Shown here in pieces: positions 30,921 to 42,010 of a DNA stretch of 64,000 nt (position 1 is the first letter of the stretch; each line of letters starts with the position of its first letter). The DNA is taken from positions 144,529,741 through 144,593,740 of the forward strand of contig CM041465.1 in the NCBI GenBank assembly GCA_023213395.1, in the 5' to 3' direction. Below the pieces are notes generated by a model. The model had not been told where the DNA came from. It saw only the letters and a program-made list of their open reading frames with translations, and made no database searches. Both the position numbers and the translations under genes were made by a program. Source of the stretch: Cycas panzhihuaensis. Taxonomy: Eukaryota > Cycadophyta.

Positions 30921-30932
30921 TGGTATCAGCGC
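30921..30932 (+). other. Primer-binding site of copy J
   Basis: TGGTATCAGCGC, one mismatch from the initiator-Met complement TGGTATCAGAGC, two bases after the LTR. Confidence 0.85.
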
Positions 30933-32249
30933 TAGAGGAGACTAGTTCTCTTTGTTCTGATTTTTCTTGTTTAAGGGAGATTTAGAGTGGGTTTTACAAA
31001 CCCTTTCCAAAGGCAATCCAAGGCTTGTTTAAGCTAACAACTACAGATCAAGGCTTTTCTGGAAATATTCTAAAGTTGGAGCTCATTATACACTGATCTG
31101 AATTTTTTTTTAGACCATTATCTGAGGTTTTAAATTGGTTTACTCACATTCTCGTGTTTTTCCACTAAAAATTAGATTTTTCAGCTGATTTTTCCTGCAA
31201 ATCAGGATGTTGGACTGTTATGAGGGTTTCTAAACTTCACTGACTGTGTTTTTTTAAAGTTTTAAACATTCTGCAGGCTGTGTTTCAAGTCTGGGCAGTT
31301 TTCAGCCCTCAAACCCCACTTGGAGAATTCAAAAATGCTCATGCACTGCTGCTAAAGTGTTCTGCTCTTTTGGAAACTTCTGCGCACTCCTTAGTGGACC
31401 TCATAGAGACTTCTCAAAGAAGAAACAAGAGTTAAGTCTATTATACTACTAATTTTTCACCACACGGCTTGGGTACCCTTCCAAACTCAATTCTGCTCCG
31501 TTCTCCCTCTCTGAAGCTCCTATGCTCGTGAAAACTGATGTGGACCTCTGTCTTTGCTCTACTAAGACTCCTTTGAATTTTCATTTGAATATGTGCACTG
31601 TGGTGAGAGCTACATTGATCTGAGTCTCCACGGGGTCACGTTGCCAGTGCTACCGTTCATCGAACAATTTTTTTGAAAAATTTCAAAAAGTGACTTTACG
31701 AAATGAACCTTGGCTTATATTTTTAAGAATATCCTTTTTGAATATTCCCTTTTTCATAATCTTTTATATTCTAAAGTTTTAATTTCAGTACTTTTTAGTG
31801 ATTTTTCAATTCTTTGACATCACTAATCTCACTTTTGTGTCAAAAGAACTAAGTATTTCTTTGTGATTTTTCACATTAAAAAAAGTGAAATTTTTTCTTT
31901 TTTAAGTTTTTTTTTTAATTTCAAGGCAGCTTGCATGGTGACCTTTAACTTAAAATTTTTAAGAAAAAAATCATCTTTTTTTTTTTCACTTTTTGAAGTA
32001 AAAAATCTTCTTTGATACTTAGTAAGTTTATTAAATGACTGATGCTAAGTCATTCTCTCATCATTGGAGATTTAAAAATACTTGTTTTGAAGTGCTTATT
32101 TTAAGACTCCTTGTGTGGGGTCCTTGTTGCTCAAAGTTTCAAAAAAATTTCAGCGTTTGTTTTTTGACATTCTAAGCTTTATTTAATACTTATTTCATGT
32201 TGTACATGTGTTAAAAAGCCTTGTTAAAGTGATTTTAAAGTGTTGATAC

Positions 32250-32333
32250 TGTTAGACTATGGCTAGTTCACTTGCCGAGGAGTCCTCTTCGCAAGTCACC
32301 CCGGGGCTTTTGGTGTAACGACAACCTGTGACA
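32250..32333 (+). repeat. Left terminal repeat of TRIM-like element
   Basis: 84 bp, GC-richer than its surroundings, containing TTCACTTGCC, AGTCCTCTTC and GGGGCTTTTGGTGTAACG, ending CTGTGACA. It differs from the right copy at about ten positions plus a 3-bp indel. Confidence 0.88.
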
Positions 32334-32483
32334 AGTGGTATCAGAGCCCAGGTTCAAGGTTCAAATCCCGCGCATATGCCGAACAAAGCCTCTTTCCCCG
32401 ATGGGGTTCCCTTGCACCCCCGAAGCAGGTGGAATTGTAACACAGGCGATACGTGCTATGGCAACCTCCTCGTCACGGGGGAG

Positions 32484-32564
32484 TGTTGGACTATGGCTGG
32501 TTCACTTGCCTAAGAGTCCTCTTCCCAAATCACCTCGGGGCTTTTGGTGTAACGGCAAGTCACA
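32484..32564 (+). repeat. Right terminal repeat of TRIM-like element
   Basis: 81 bp, aligned end to end with the left repeat and ending GGCAAGTCACA directly before the GATAC duplicate. Confidence 0.88.
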
Positions 32565-33518
32565 GATACTTTGTCAAAGTGATATTTATCAGTATTTCAA
32601 CACTCTTTCTAAGGCACCTTACATGGTGACCTATTGCCCTTAGTCACAAAAAATGGTTCAAGAACATTTTTTATTTAATAAAATCACTTTATTTTGTTGA
32701 TCATTTAGACTATTTTAAAGTCCCAACACTTGGTGCTTGGTGTCTTCATTTTGCAAGTGGTCTTCTTCTCTTCATTTTGAGCATTAAAAGAAACCCACTT
32801 GTATTTTTCATCATAAGGCTTTGCTTTTCTTCATTGAGTACTTAACATCTTTTTCAAGTGCTTACCTTTTTAACATTTCTCATTGTACTCAAGCATATTT
32901 TTACTTGGATTTGATAGCACTATTTCACTTCATAAAGTGCTCTTGTAACAAACACTTTTAAGTATTCATTTGATGTACTAGTTTGTTTCTTTTGAAGCTC
33001 TTTCATTGTAAGCTTAATGAAGCATATTTCATAAAGTACATCATCCAAGTAAAAGAAATCTTAAGTCCATTTTAATATTTTAAAAAGTGACTTTAAAATC
33101 AAGTAAGAGAGGCCTAAGAAAGGTTCAAACCTTGTCTCTGAAATAACCTTATGCTTGGTGCTTTTACTATGGAACCAACCGATCGTACGGTCAGTGCATG
33201 ACAATTAAGGTTGCTTGAGAGAAGGGAGGTTTGAAAAGGATGTTATTAGGGTTGTGAATCCAAGGAAAAGCGTGGTACGTCCATGCAGATCAACCCTATC
33301 TACCTTGTCCTAGATTTGACGTGGCCAACTATTGCATCTCTTCTATAGATCAGGGTTGTACGAACTCTTGTGCCTTGTCCTCCACCTCTCATCACTCTGT
33401 TTAGTTGTTGGATCTTCTAATAAGATCATGATTGTTGGTTTGTTAGAAAGTGGAACTTAAGTGATGAAAGCTTTGAGTTTCCAAGTCATTTACTAGCTTC
33501 AAGCCTTACAATTTCAAC

Positions 33519-34560
33519 ATGGCTACCATAAATATGCTTAATGCATGTACCATTAGATTAACAAGACATTATAACTATCAAGAATGGAAGGGGGTAACAC
33601 AAAACCGCTTCATAATGAACGAAATTTGGGGTTATGTTTATGGCAAAATACCCCAACCTGTACTTATTGAAGATGATGGTATTATTGTTCATCCAAATCC
33701 TGCTTGTGTTGCTGCTTGGAAAGTCAAAGATGAGATTGCTTTGGTATTATATGATCATTGATGTTCATGTTGATCAAAGTATTGTATGTGCAAAAACTTC
33801 TAAGAAAGCATAAGATATTCTATTTTCTTTGTATGAAAGACGAGATAAAGCTCGCATTTTGGTGGTGAAAGCCAAATTGTATTCTTTGAAATTTGTCAAG
33901 TCTATGTTGGCTTTCTTTTTTATCATTAAGGAGATATATAATGAATTGAATACATTAGGTAAACCTCCTTGCAGGGACGAGCTTGTAATGACAATTGTTA
34001 AAGCATTGCCTAAAGATTATAATGGATTTATATCATCCACTACACTAGATGGTTCACTTTGAAGTATGTCTTTCAATCAACTTGAAAGTTTGTTGCTATA
34101 AGAAGAGTAGATTTATATCAAGGAAGATGATGATGAGCCATCCACTTCAGAAGCATTCACGGCCAAATTAAAGGCCAAGCAAAATCCCAAACCATCACTT
34201 TCAAAGCAGTTTGGGAACATGAACATTGGTTCCTCAAAGACCAATGTCATTTGTCATTATTATAGCAAAGTGAGCCACATAGCTCTTAATTGTAGAAAGA
34301 AACAAGCCGATCTCCATCACACAGGTGAACAACAACAGTTACGTCAGTAGCATCAGAAATAGCATCAACCACATCAACAATTCCCACAAAGAAGAATTCG
34401 CCAAGAATAATAATAACAATAACCCCCTCGACCAAATCGAAGTGCATATTGAGGAGGTCAAAGAGGAGGGGGGGTTAGAGGTGGCAATCAACGCCACTTT
34501 AATCAGTTTGTAGATGGGGATAAGCTATTTTGTACTTATCATACCTCCAAGATTGATCAG
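33519..34560 (+). pseudogene. Gag of copy J
   Basis: ATG 33519 (MATINMLNACTIRLTRHYNY), then QEWKGVTQNRFIMNEIWGYV. It stops after 80 aa at 33759-33761. Pieces at 33829-34062 (LYSLKFVKSMLAFFFIIKEI, ALPKDYNGFISSTTLDGSL) and a knuckle near 34250-34295 follow. The knuckle reads CHYYSKVSHIALNC and has lost its second Cys. An Asn/His-rich segment (34325-34513, with FAKNNNNNNPLDQ) ends Gag. Confidence 0.82.
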
Positions 34561-35436
34561 ACTTGGATCATTGACTCAGGGATAACTCAACACATGATTG
34601 GGAGTGAAGAACTCCTTTGTGACATCAGGGAAGGAAGGGGTCAATCAGTGACCTTCGGCAAAAATGAGTCAGTTAAGATTTCTCTCATATGCACAATTTC
34701 CTCATTTCATTCTCCTTCCAATCTTTCATCCACATTTCCTAATGGTGATGCCTATCTTATACCTTCCATGGAGAAGAGTTTGCTATCTATTAGCAAATTG
34801 GAAAAGCAGCAGATGAGCATTTTGTTCAAAACTGGTAAATGTATAATAAGTGACAAGAATGATCAAGTGGTGGTTATTGGACATGAGGATCATGGCCTTT
34901 ATAAGTTGGATGCTAACAATATAATACTTGATTATGCCTACTCTGGTTCCATTGTCACTCAATCTTTGTCCAAGATGCAACTTTGGCATCAACGTCTAGG
35001 CCATTTGAGCCTAGACAATATCAAGCAGATGGTGAAGAAGAGTATGGTGCATGGGCTTCCAAACCTATATGGTTCAAAATATCTTTGTGAAACATGTATA
35101 ATGGGGACACAACATCGCTTTCCTTTCCCTAAAGGCAAAGTTTGGCATGCATCGTATCCTTTGCAGTTGATACATTCAGATTTGTGTGGACCTATGTCTA
35201 CTGCATTCTTTAGAGGAGCTTTGTATTACATCTCTTTCATTGACGATTTCTCCCACAAAGTTCGGGTTTACTTCATTAAACACAAGTCTGAAGCATTCCA
35301 AAAGTTTAAGGAATTCAAGCTTGAAGTGGAGAACGAGTTTGGCCATTTAATCAAAATACTTAGGTCAGATAATGGAGGTGAATTCACTTCAAAGGAATTC
35401 ACCCAATTCTGCAAGGATAACAGCATTCGGAAATAG
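34561..35436 (+). pseudogene. Protease, zinc-binding domain and integrase core of copy J
   Basis: The protease site IIDSGITQHM keeps DSG (about 34567-34600). The open frame 34594-35436 (280 aa) continues with FGKNESVKISLI, SMEKSLLSISKLEKQQMSIL and an intact HHCC domain (LWHQRLGHLSLDNIKQM, LCETCIMGTQHRFPFP). The integrase core shows IHSDLCGPM and ILRSDNGGEFTS. It stops at 35434-35436 (RK then TAG), before the catalytic Glu segment, which follows as PQQNEVSERVNR. Two of three catalytic acids are in the open frame. Confidence 0.86.
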
Positions 35437-35930
35437 CTCAGCATTCCTCATACTCCTCAACAAAATGAAGTCTCCGAACGGGTGAACAGAATTTTGGCAA
35501 ATAAAGTCAAAGCAACGATGCATGTAAAATGACTCACTTGAGCTTACTGGGCAGAAGCATTTCACACAACTATGTGGCAAATTGGAGTCCTACGTCAACA
35601 GTCACCAACATCACACCAGAGGAGGCTTGGTTTGGCAAAAAACCAACTGCCAGTCATTTGAGGACATTTGGATGTACTGCATACATGCACATCTCCGATC
35701 AACAAAGATCTAAGTTAGACAAACATAATCTAAAATGCATTTTTGTAGGCTATGCCATTCATAGCAAAGCTTACAAGTTGTATGATCCTATTGGGAAGAA
35801 AATGCATCTCTCAAGAGATGTAATCTTTGCTAAAGATGAACATAAGGAGTTGGAATCAACATCCATCCAACCTTCTCTTGATAAAGACAAAAAGATTGTT
35901 GAGGCCTTTCTTCCCTCTTAATCTTCAATA
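35437..35930 (+). pseudogene. Integrase C-terminal region of copy J
   Basis: After the in-frame stop comes the Glu segment (QQNEVSERVNR, about 35461-35491), where Gly of QQNG is Glu, then a further stop. The frame 35529-35921 carries SHLRTFGCTAYMHISDQQRS, CIFVGYAIHSKAYKLYDP and LSRDVIFAKDEHKELES. Confidence 0.84.
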
Positions 35931-36985
35931 CCATGCACATCATCTACACTTGCTGGTCCATCCACATCATCAGAATCAGCTCTACTTGATCCTAGTACAT
36001 ATTCTATTGATCAACCACTTAGATTGGAAGATCTTGAGGTTCAGGTTACATCAGTCAAAAAGTTACCCAAATGGTATACTCAGACAGTTCAGAATGACCA
36101 GATTATTGAAGGAAAACGTTCATCAAAATATAGATAGCAAACCAATTATACACTTATGATTGAAGTGCTTTGTGTGGATGAGCCTTCCACTTTTGAGGAG
36201 GCTTCTAAAAATAAAAATTGGAAGAGTGCCATGGATGAAGAAATTCATTCTATTGAAGAAAATAGAACTTGAGATTTGGTTGAATTGCCTAAACATAAAC
36301 AGGCAATTAGTTGCAAATGAGTCTACAAGACCAAATTCCATTCTGATGGTACACTTATGTGCCAGAAGGCTCGCCTTGTTGAAAAAGGCTTCAAAAAAAA
36401 AAAAAACATTGATTATGATGAGACTTTTGCAGCTGTTGCCAACATGAATGCCATCAAACTCATCTTGGCCTTAGCAGTTCAATGCAAATGATCAGTTTAT
36501 CAGATGGACGTGAAGATCGCTTTTTTCAATGACGATCTTCAAGAGGAGGTATACTTGGAGCAACCTCCTGGTTACAAAGTACAATGCAAGGAGCACTTGG
36601 TTTGTCACCTAAAAAAGACGTATGGTTTGAAACAAGCTTCAAGAGTATGATATTCAAAGATTGATGATTATTTTTTGAGACATGGGTATTATCGATCTAC
36701 TTCAGATCCTAACTTGTACATCAAAGTTGGGAAAGACCATGCTATCTTCATTGTCTTGTATGTTAATGACATAGCGATCACTGGTAATGACACTAAGATG
36801 GTACAAATTCTTCAGGATGATTTGAGGAGGAGTTTCGAAATGACAGATCTTGGACTTCTCCATTATTTTTTAGGCTTTGAAGTATGTCTACAACTAGACT
36901 ATATCTTTATCTCCCAAGCCAAATATTCTTGGAACATTTTGCAACAGTTTAGGATGCATAATTGCAAACCAACGCCTACACCCAT
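35931..36985 (+). pseudogene. Reverse transcriptase of copy J
   Basis: Linker (KKLPKWYTQTVQ), then RT: AMDEEIHSIEENRT followed by a stop, HKQAISCK-type followed by a stop, and YQMDVKIAFFNDDLQEEVYL. From 36675 an open frame runs with YRSTSDPNLYIKVG, YVNDIAITGND and FEMTDLGLLHYFLGFEV. The catalytic motif is YVND (36759-36770), so the first Asp is Asn. The domain is cut after PTPTP by the solo LTR. Confidence 0.85.
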
Positions 36986-37522
36986 TGAAAGACGAAATGG
37001 AGACAATACAGGTTCCAGAATCTATTGAGAAGCTAGAGAGGACATTGAAATATGAAGGACAATACACTTAGATTAAAGAAATGATGTAGTACAACATAAA
37101 AGATAATAGGGAGGAGTATTGCACTTCAACTCAACCTATCTCACCATACAAGTATGAAGGAGAATTCCTCTCAACACTTCACCTACAAGAGACACTTACA
37201 GCAGCATAACTCTTACTCAAAATACTACATACCAAAACATGAGAATAGGGCTCCTTATAAAGGAGCTTGGACGATCAAGATTTTTCCACATGTCACTGAT
37301 CAACACTAAGAGCCAAATCTAATTATGACTCTTCTATCTCCAAGGATAAGGATAGAGCCCACAAAAGTTGACTTCTCACAAGCACATGTGAGAAAAGTCA
37401 CTGCAAGACAAAAGACAATTTTATAGTCCAAGAAATGAACACTTTAGGATAAAGGGCCTAAAGTGACAAAAATATTAATACACAAGGTCAAGACTTAATG
37501 CTTAGGAATGAAGGTTCTAACA
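36986..37522 (-). mobile_element. Family-5 solo LTR in RT of copy J
   Basis: A 537-bp insert with TG...CA ends (TGAAAGACGAAATGG ... GGTTCTAACA) and perfect CCCAT target duplicates (36981-36985, 37523-37527). The J coding sequence resumes exactly after it (PMEDGTKLALNKEAELANP). Its reverse complement starts TGTTAGAACCTTCATTCC, matching the start of the solo LTR at 38930 (TGTTAAAACCTTTATGTCC). Both ends align, so the two belong to one family in opposite orientation. Confidence 0.88.
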
Positions 37523-38262
37523 CCCATGGAGGATGGAACAAAGCTTGCTCTGAATAAGGAAGCTGAACTAGCAAATCCCACTCTTTATCAACAATTGATT
37601 GGTAGTCTCATCTATCTCATGAACACTCGCTTAGACATCTCATTTGCAGTTGGGATTTGCTCCATATACATGTCTCAACCTAATCAGAAGCATTGAAATG
37701 CAGTCAAACACATATTCAAATACATCAAAGGCATATTGCAGCATGGCCTTGAGTATGCACATGATGAGAACTTCACTCTGGAAGGGTTCTCAGATTCTAA
37801 TTGGGCAGGTTGCCAGGATAATAGGAGATCAACCACATGTTACTGTTTTGCCCTTAGTTCATGAGTTGTTTCATGGAGTTGCAAGAAGCAACCAAATGTT
37901 ACCTTGTCCTCTACCGAAGTAGAGTACAAAGCTGTAGTCAGCGCAACTTATGAAGCTATCTGGCTACGACAAATTTTTGGGGAATTTGGGACTTTAGAAG
38001 GATCACTCCACCAGGATATATTTCGACAATCAAAGTGTGTTCAAGTTGGTTAAGAATCCTGTTTTTCATGCAAGGACCAAACATATTGAGTTTCATCATC
38101 ACTTCATCAGAGCATGTGCAGAATAGTGAGATCAATCTCCAGTATAGGCTTACAGAGCAATATATAACAGATATCTTTACCAAGCCACTTGGTAGAGAAA
38201 AATTTATAAAATTTAGAGATGGTCTAAGGGTCAGACTTAACATTGTAAATAGTAAGGGGGGG
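37523..38262 (+). pseudogene. RT C-terminus, RNase H and polypurine tract of copy J
   Basis: The frame from 37523 has ANPTLYQQLIGSLIYLMNTR. Then FSDSNWAG near 37790, KKQPNVTL near 37885 and VEYKAVVSA, all in alternating frames. The tail 38035-38268 contains the HFI..HVQN region and ITDIFTKPLGREKFIKFRDG. The purine tract AAGGGGGGG (38254-38262) abuts the 3' LTR. Confidence 0.83.
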
Positions 38263-38807
38263 TGTTAAACCTTATGTTTACATGTTAAGTATATGTACTT
38301 TGTTTTTCATGTATTATTTGTACTTTTATACTTTATGGGGTGACTTATCACTTAAGAGATAAAGTGCACATTCATATTCTTTTCTAGTGACATAACATTG
38401 TCACTTAAGGGTCAAATGGACCTCCATGCACTTTTATTCACCTGAGAACCCAAAAGGACACATGTCTTACATGCAAGGCATGTACCTTAGATGTTTGACA
38501 CTTGTCAAATATCCAATGCCTTAGGTCTCTTTTGTCACTCTATATATTGATACCTCTTCTCATATTTTTGATATAGAGTTGAAGTTGTATTGTTATGTTG
38601 CCAGTTTGCTAATCAAACTGATATTCATTTGGAGATTGGACTAATTCCATCTCCTCCCATTTGGTATCATTTGCTTTCTCTCTTTGTGCTTTGATCTTGC
38701 TCATGTTAATCTTATTTTCATTGTTAGTTTAGATCTCTTGCTTTTTAAAACTAGAGTGAATCTATCTCCTAGATTTTGGGTTTCATAGGCCTTTGGCCCT
38801 TTCAACA
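38263..38807 (+). repeat. 3' LTR of copy J
   Basis: 545 bp, pairs with 30375-30918 and ends CCCTTTCAACA before AAGGAA. It also contains an internal TTTGGTATCA (38660-38669). Confidence 0.93.
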
Positions 38808-38929
38808 AAGGAACCTTTAGTAGAGAAATGGTGTCATATTTATGGTGAAGGTTAACACTCCACTAAAAATATGATCTAAACATGAAGGTAGAGAAACATA
38901 ACATGTCACATTTGCGACCTTGATAACCA

Positions 38930-39434
38930 TGTTAAAACCTTTATGTCCTAAGCATTAAGTCTTGACCATGTATATTTGTATTTTGGCATTTTATGCTTTA
39001 TGCTATAGTGCTCCTTTGTTTTATTTTTAAATTGTCACATTATCTTTTTTGTCTTTTTCACATGTGTTATGTGAGAAAGTCAATGTTGTATGGTTAACAC
39101 TTGTCACCATCATCATACACTTAGGAAGTAGAGTTTTACTCAATTTTGTTTTATTCATTTGTTCTATGGCGTGTCACAATCATGCACACTCACACTTGTA
39201 TATAAGGAGTGGTACTTTTTCTGTAGAGTAAGTAGTTTTCCAAGTTAGTGTTATATTGCTGAAGCTATTTTGACAGGTTGAGTAGTAGAATAATTCTTCT
39301 TCCTATCTATTGTTACGTTGTGTAGTTTGTGTTTGCTTTGTTAAGCTTTTAATCAACCTTTCATCTTTTGGATATTCATGAGTTGTCCTTTGTGTCTCCT
39401 CAAATAGATCTTGTTATGTTGTTGTGCTCTTTCA
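38930..39434 (+). mobile_element. Family-5 solo LTR in copy H
   Basis: 505 bp, TGTTAAAACCTTTATG ... GTGCTCTTTCA, with perfect AACCA target duplicates (38925-38929, 39435-39439). It aligns at both ends and in the middle (CCTAAGCATTAAGTCTTGACC, CTCACATGTG-like) with the reverse complement of 36986-37522. No coding region, PBS or purine tract is associated. Confidence 0.86.
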
Positions 39435-39439
39435 AACCA

Positions 39440-40076
39440 TACTATTAAATATTGTTTTTTTAATATAAGACGGAAGAATTTAAAAGGTTGAGGTCAAGGT
39501 AGAGGGAGTAACTCGATTGGGACCATTTATGCCACCGACAGGACACTAGAAACTTCTAAGAAGAAATCTCTAATGGGAAGATGCTTAGTATGCTTGGCAT
39601 TTGGGCATTGGAAGTTAGAATGCCAGGTAGGAAAAACACATGAAGAATGCCCATACATATGCAAGAATTATGGGCTAAGTACTCACCCAATAGAGGATTA
39701 CAAGGGCAAATGGAAATCTATAAATGTAACGCCTATAGTGCCCAATTCTGCAAAAAATATGAATTTACAAAGCAAAAAGAGCAAAGCAAAAGAAGAAGAG
39801 GATTACCTCAATTCCAAAACTGAAATTGATAGATTTGTGGTAGCCAAGAAGGCAATAGAGGATGTTGCCCTCGAAGAAGCAACAAAATCATTGCCAATAA
39901 GGAAATTTGAGATTAAATAGGTTTATAAGAGGAAAAATAAGGTCAAGAGCCCAAATGAAATCTCAAAAATAGAAGAATTTGGGAGTCACTAAATAAAACA
40001 GTCAGAGAATCAATCGAGTTCTACACTAAAAGTAAAGGACCTATTTAAGGGACTACTGAGAGAATAAATCCCACAA
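39440..40076 (+). pseudogene. Zinc-finger-like segment of copy H
   Basis: The frame 39573-39920 (115 aa) has CLVCLAFGHWKLEC, a CCHC-like knuckle (C-x2-C-x4-H-x4-C), then CPYICKNYGLSTHPIEDYKG, a second Cys/His cluster. A Lys/Glu-rich tail follows. A nucleic-acid-binding role at the Gag C-terminus is inferred from position and motif. Confidence 0.75.
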
Positions 40077-41553
40077 ATGCTCATGATAATGGAAAACATA
40101 GCAAAACAATTACAATTAATGATCCCTCTGGAACAAGTAATTGAGTGGATCAAGCAAGATATTGCAACCAATAGAAATATCAAAGAACTTCAAAAGTCAT
40201 TATTAGTATCCTGGGAGAAACATTTCAAAATTGGGATTGTAGATGGAGGTGCTACAATAAACGTTCTACCCATGGCTACATGGAAAAAATTGGGTAGCTC
40301 TAAATTGACATCCATTAATTATTCTCTGAAATTAGCAAATGAGTTTTTGGTGAAACTAGTGGGACTTCTTTCAAATATCAAGGTGAATGTGACTAGAATT
40401 GTAGTGCCAATAGATTTACAATTGTGAAAACTATTAAAAACATGGTCGCTTATCGAGCTTTATTAGGAAGGCCATGGTTATACCAAACAAAATGCTTGTA
40501 AAGTTGGAAGGACGCAATGTTCACTTTGAATGATTTAGGGAATGAAGTAGTATTGCCTATGTTGAACAAAGGAATGTATATGGTGGAGGTGGTACTTGTT
40601 CACACTTTTAGCACCACGATAGCCATTGAAGAAACATCCTCAACATTTGACAAAGTGAATCTCTACCATATTGGGAAAGAGACCAAAACTATGAAAAATA
40701 TAGAAGAATATGTGTCAAACTACTACGTGGAGCTCCAACTAGAAAGTTCCTCCGACGAATAAGGAATAAAAAATATGATCAATCACTGGATAAGGGAGTC
40801 CTATGAGGTGGATCCCCCCTCTTATCATTGTAATCTACTATTTATATGTATATCAATTGACATTAATCAAATAAACAATAATTTTGAATATATTGATGCT
40901 AATAATAGAGTAGAAGAATTAGGGGATAATATAAATATAAATGAACCTTTAGTGAACGTGTATATGATAGAGAGCCCTATAAACATAATACAAGTGAATC
41001 CCCTATACTCTACCCTTAACCTTAACCCTACCCCTTAGTCGTAGTTGACCTGATTCAGAAGCTCTGCTAATCTTTTTCTAAACCCTACTTTTTCCTTCAC
41101 CTCAGACTCAAAATCCCTTATAGGACCCCTACCCGTTCCTGAGGGAACCAAATTTTCAACTTCCTCTCTCATGGTACATCCACCAAGTGAGGATTATATT
41201 GAAAACCATTCTATGGGCTTATGGCTCTAAGAGATAATGTCATGTAGAACTACCTTAAAAGAGTCCCTTTCCCAACATCCCATATTTGAAGATAGGATAG
41301 AAACATCCTCTATCAAAAAGGTAGTAACCTCGCTTTTAGGAAATAAATTAGAAGGTACAAACCACATAATCCAATGTGTGGAATATTGGTTGGAACATAG
41401 GATCTTGGATGCATTTCAATGGGCAATAAACCTTGTTCTTACCTTCTGAGATCAAGTTTGTTTGTGTTATTTAGCCCACTAAACTTTGCTCTAAGATTGG
41501 GCTGATATCCAATCAACCTTTTGGTTAATATTTGAATTACCTAAAGAATTAGT
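40077..41553 (+). pseudogene. Protease and protease-RT spacer of copy H
   Basis: The frame 40077-40427 contains FKIGIVDGGATINVLPMATW, a retropepsin-like site with DGG as in copy D, and LKLANEFLVKLVGLLSNIKV. The next frames 40517-40762, 40775-41038 and 41237-41449 are collinear spacer sequence. One includes LLGNKLEGTNHIIQCVEYWL and has no domain I recognise. The segment is cut at 41558 by copy E. Confidence 0.72.
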
Positions 41554-41558
41554 TATTA

Positions 41559-42010
41559 TGTCGAATGCAGTATAAGCTCCAATACCACAAAGACAACCTC
41601 AGATCATATCAGGAGCATATGTATTAAGGAATCTAATGATTAACATCAAATCAACGACACTATATGAACTAGTAAATAATCAAGTAATCGCTCAAGCATA
41701 TGAAAGACACTAGCAATGAAGGAGTAGGAATTGTTCCTAACTCCAAAATAATAAGATTAACTTGTATTCAAATGAGCAACATAATAATACATCACCATCT
41801 ACATGAGAAAATGGTCTTAATATATAGAGGAGGAGAAGGACGCTTAGGGGGTTGTATGTTTGACACTTGTCAAACATGCACGTTATGTCCCATGTGCACT
41901 CACATATGTAAAATTGCATGAGAGGTACATTGATCATCAAGTTATAACTTTGTGCTCGTTAGAAACAATATAAAATACATGTCTTAATATTTAAACATAA
42001 AGGTCTAAAC
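41559..42010 (-). repeat. 3' LTR of copy E (family 2)
   Basis: About 452 bp, ending near 42010 in GGTCTAAAC where the partner ends AGTCTAACA. It contains the palindrome TGTTTGACACTTGTCAAACA (about 41860-41879). A deletion removed the part equivalent to about 48265-48340. Confidence 0.87.

Larger units (their letters stand above)
32250..32564 (+). mobile_element. TRIM-like miniature LTR retrotransposon
   Basis: A 315-bp unit with two direct terminal repeats (32250-32333, 84 bp; 32484-32564, 81 bp), both starting TGTTRGACTATGGCTRGTTC and ending CA. PBS TGGTATCAGAGCC starts two bases after the first repeat (32336-32348), and a purine tract ACGGGGGAG (32475-32483) abuts the second. Perfect GATAC target duplicates flank it (32245-32249, 32565-32569). 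The 150-bp interior has no retrotransposon protein, so it would need proteins in trans. The size and parts match the TRIM class of plant elements. Confidence 0.88.
30933..33518 (+). other. Untranslated leader of copy J
   Basis: About 2.6 kb of T-rich noncoding leader containing the TRIM-like element at 32250-32564. Outside that element I see only poly-T/poly-A runs (about 31861-31990) and no credible gene. Gag starts at 33519. Confidence 0.8.
30375..38807 (+). mobile_element. Copy J: structurally complete Ty1/Copia element, family 1
   Basis: LTRs 30375-30918 and 38263-38807, PBS, long leader, gag, protease, integrase, RT, RNase H and polypurine tract in order. It is flanked by AAGGAA repeats (30369-30374, 38808-38813), a 5- or 6-bp target duplicate. 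LTRs differ at roughly 40 of 545 positions by eye. It contains a TRIM-like element in the leader (32250-32564) and a family-5 solo LTR in RT (36986-37522). Its host is Gypsy copy H. Confidence 0.94.

Noticed and set aside
32328-32643. Two short plus-strand reading frames (about 60 and 100 aa) with a tRNA-like GGTTCAAATCC
   Set aside because: They lie in the TRIM-like element and have no recognisable domain. The B-box-like string extends the primer-binding site, and there is no A box or cloverleaf, so neither a protein gene nor a tRNA gene is called.
39049-39231. 60-aa plus-strand frame
   Set aside because: It falls wholly inside the family-5 solo LTR (38930-39434) and has no domain.
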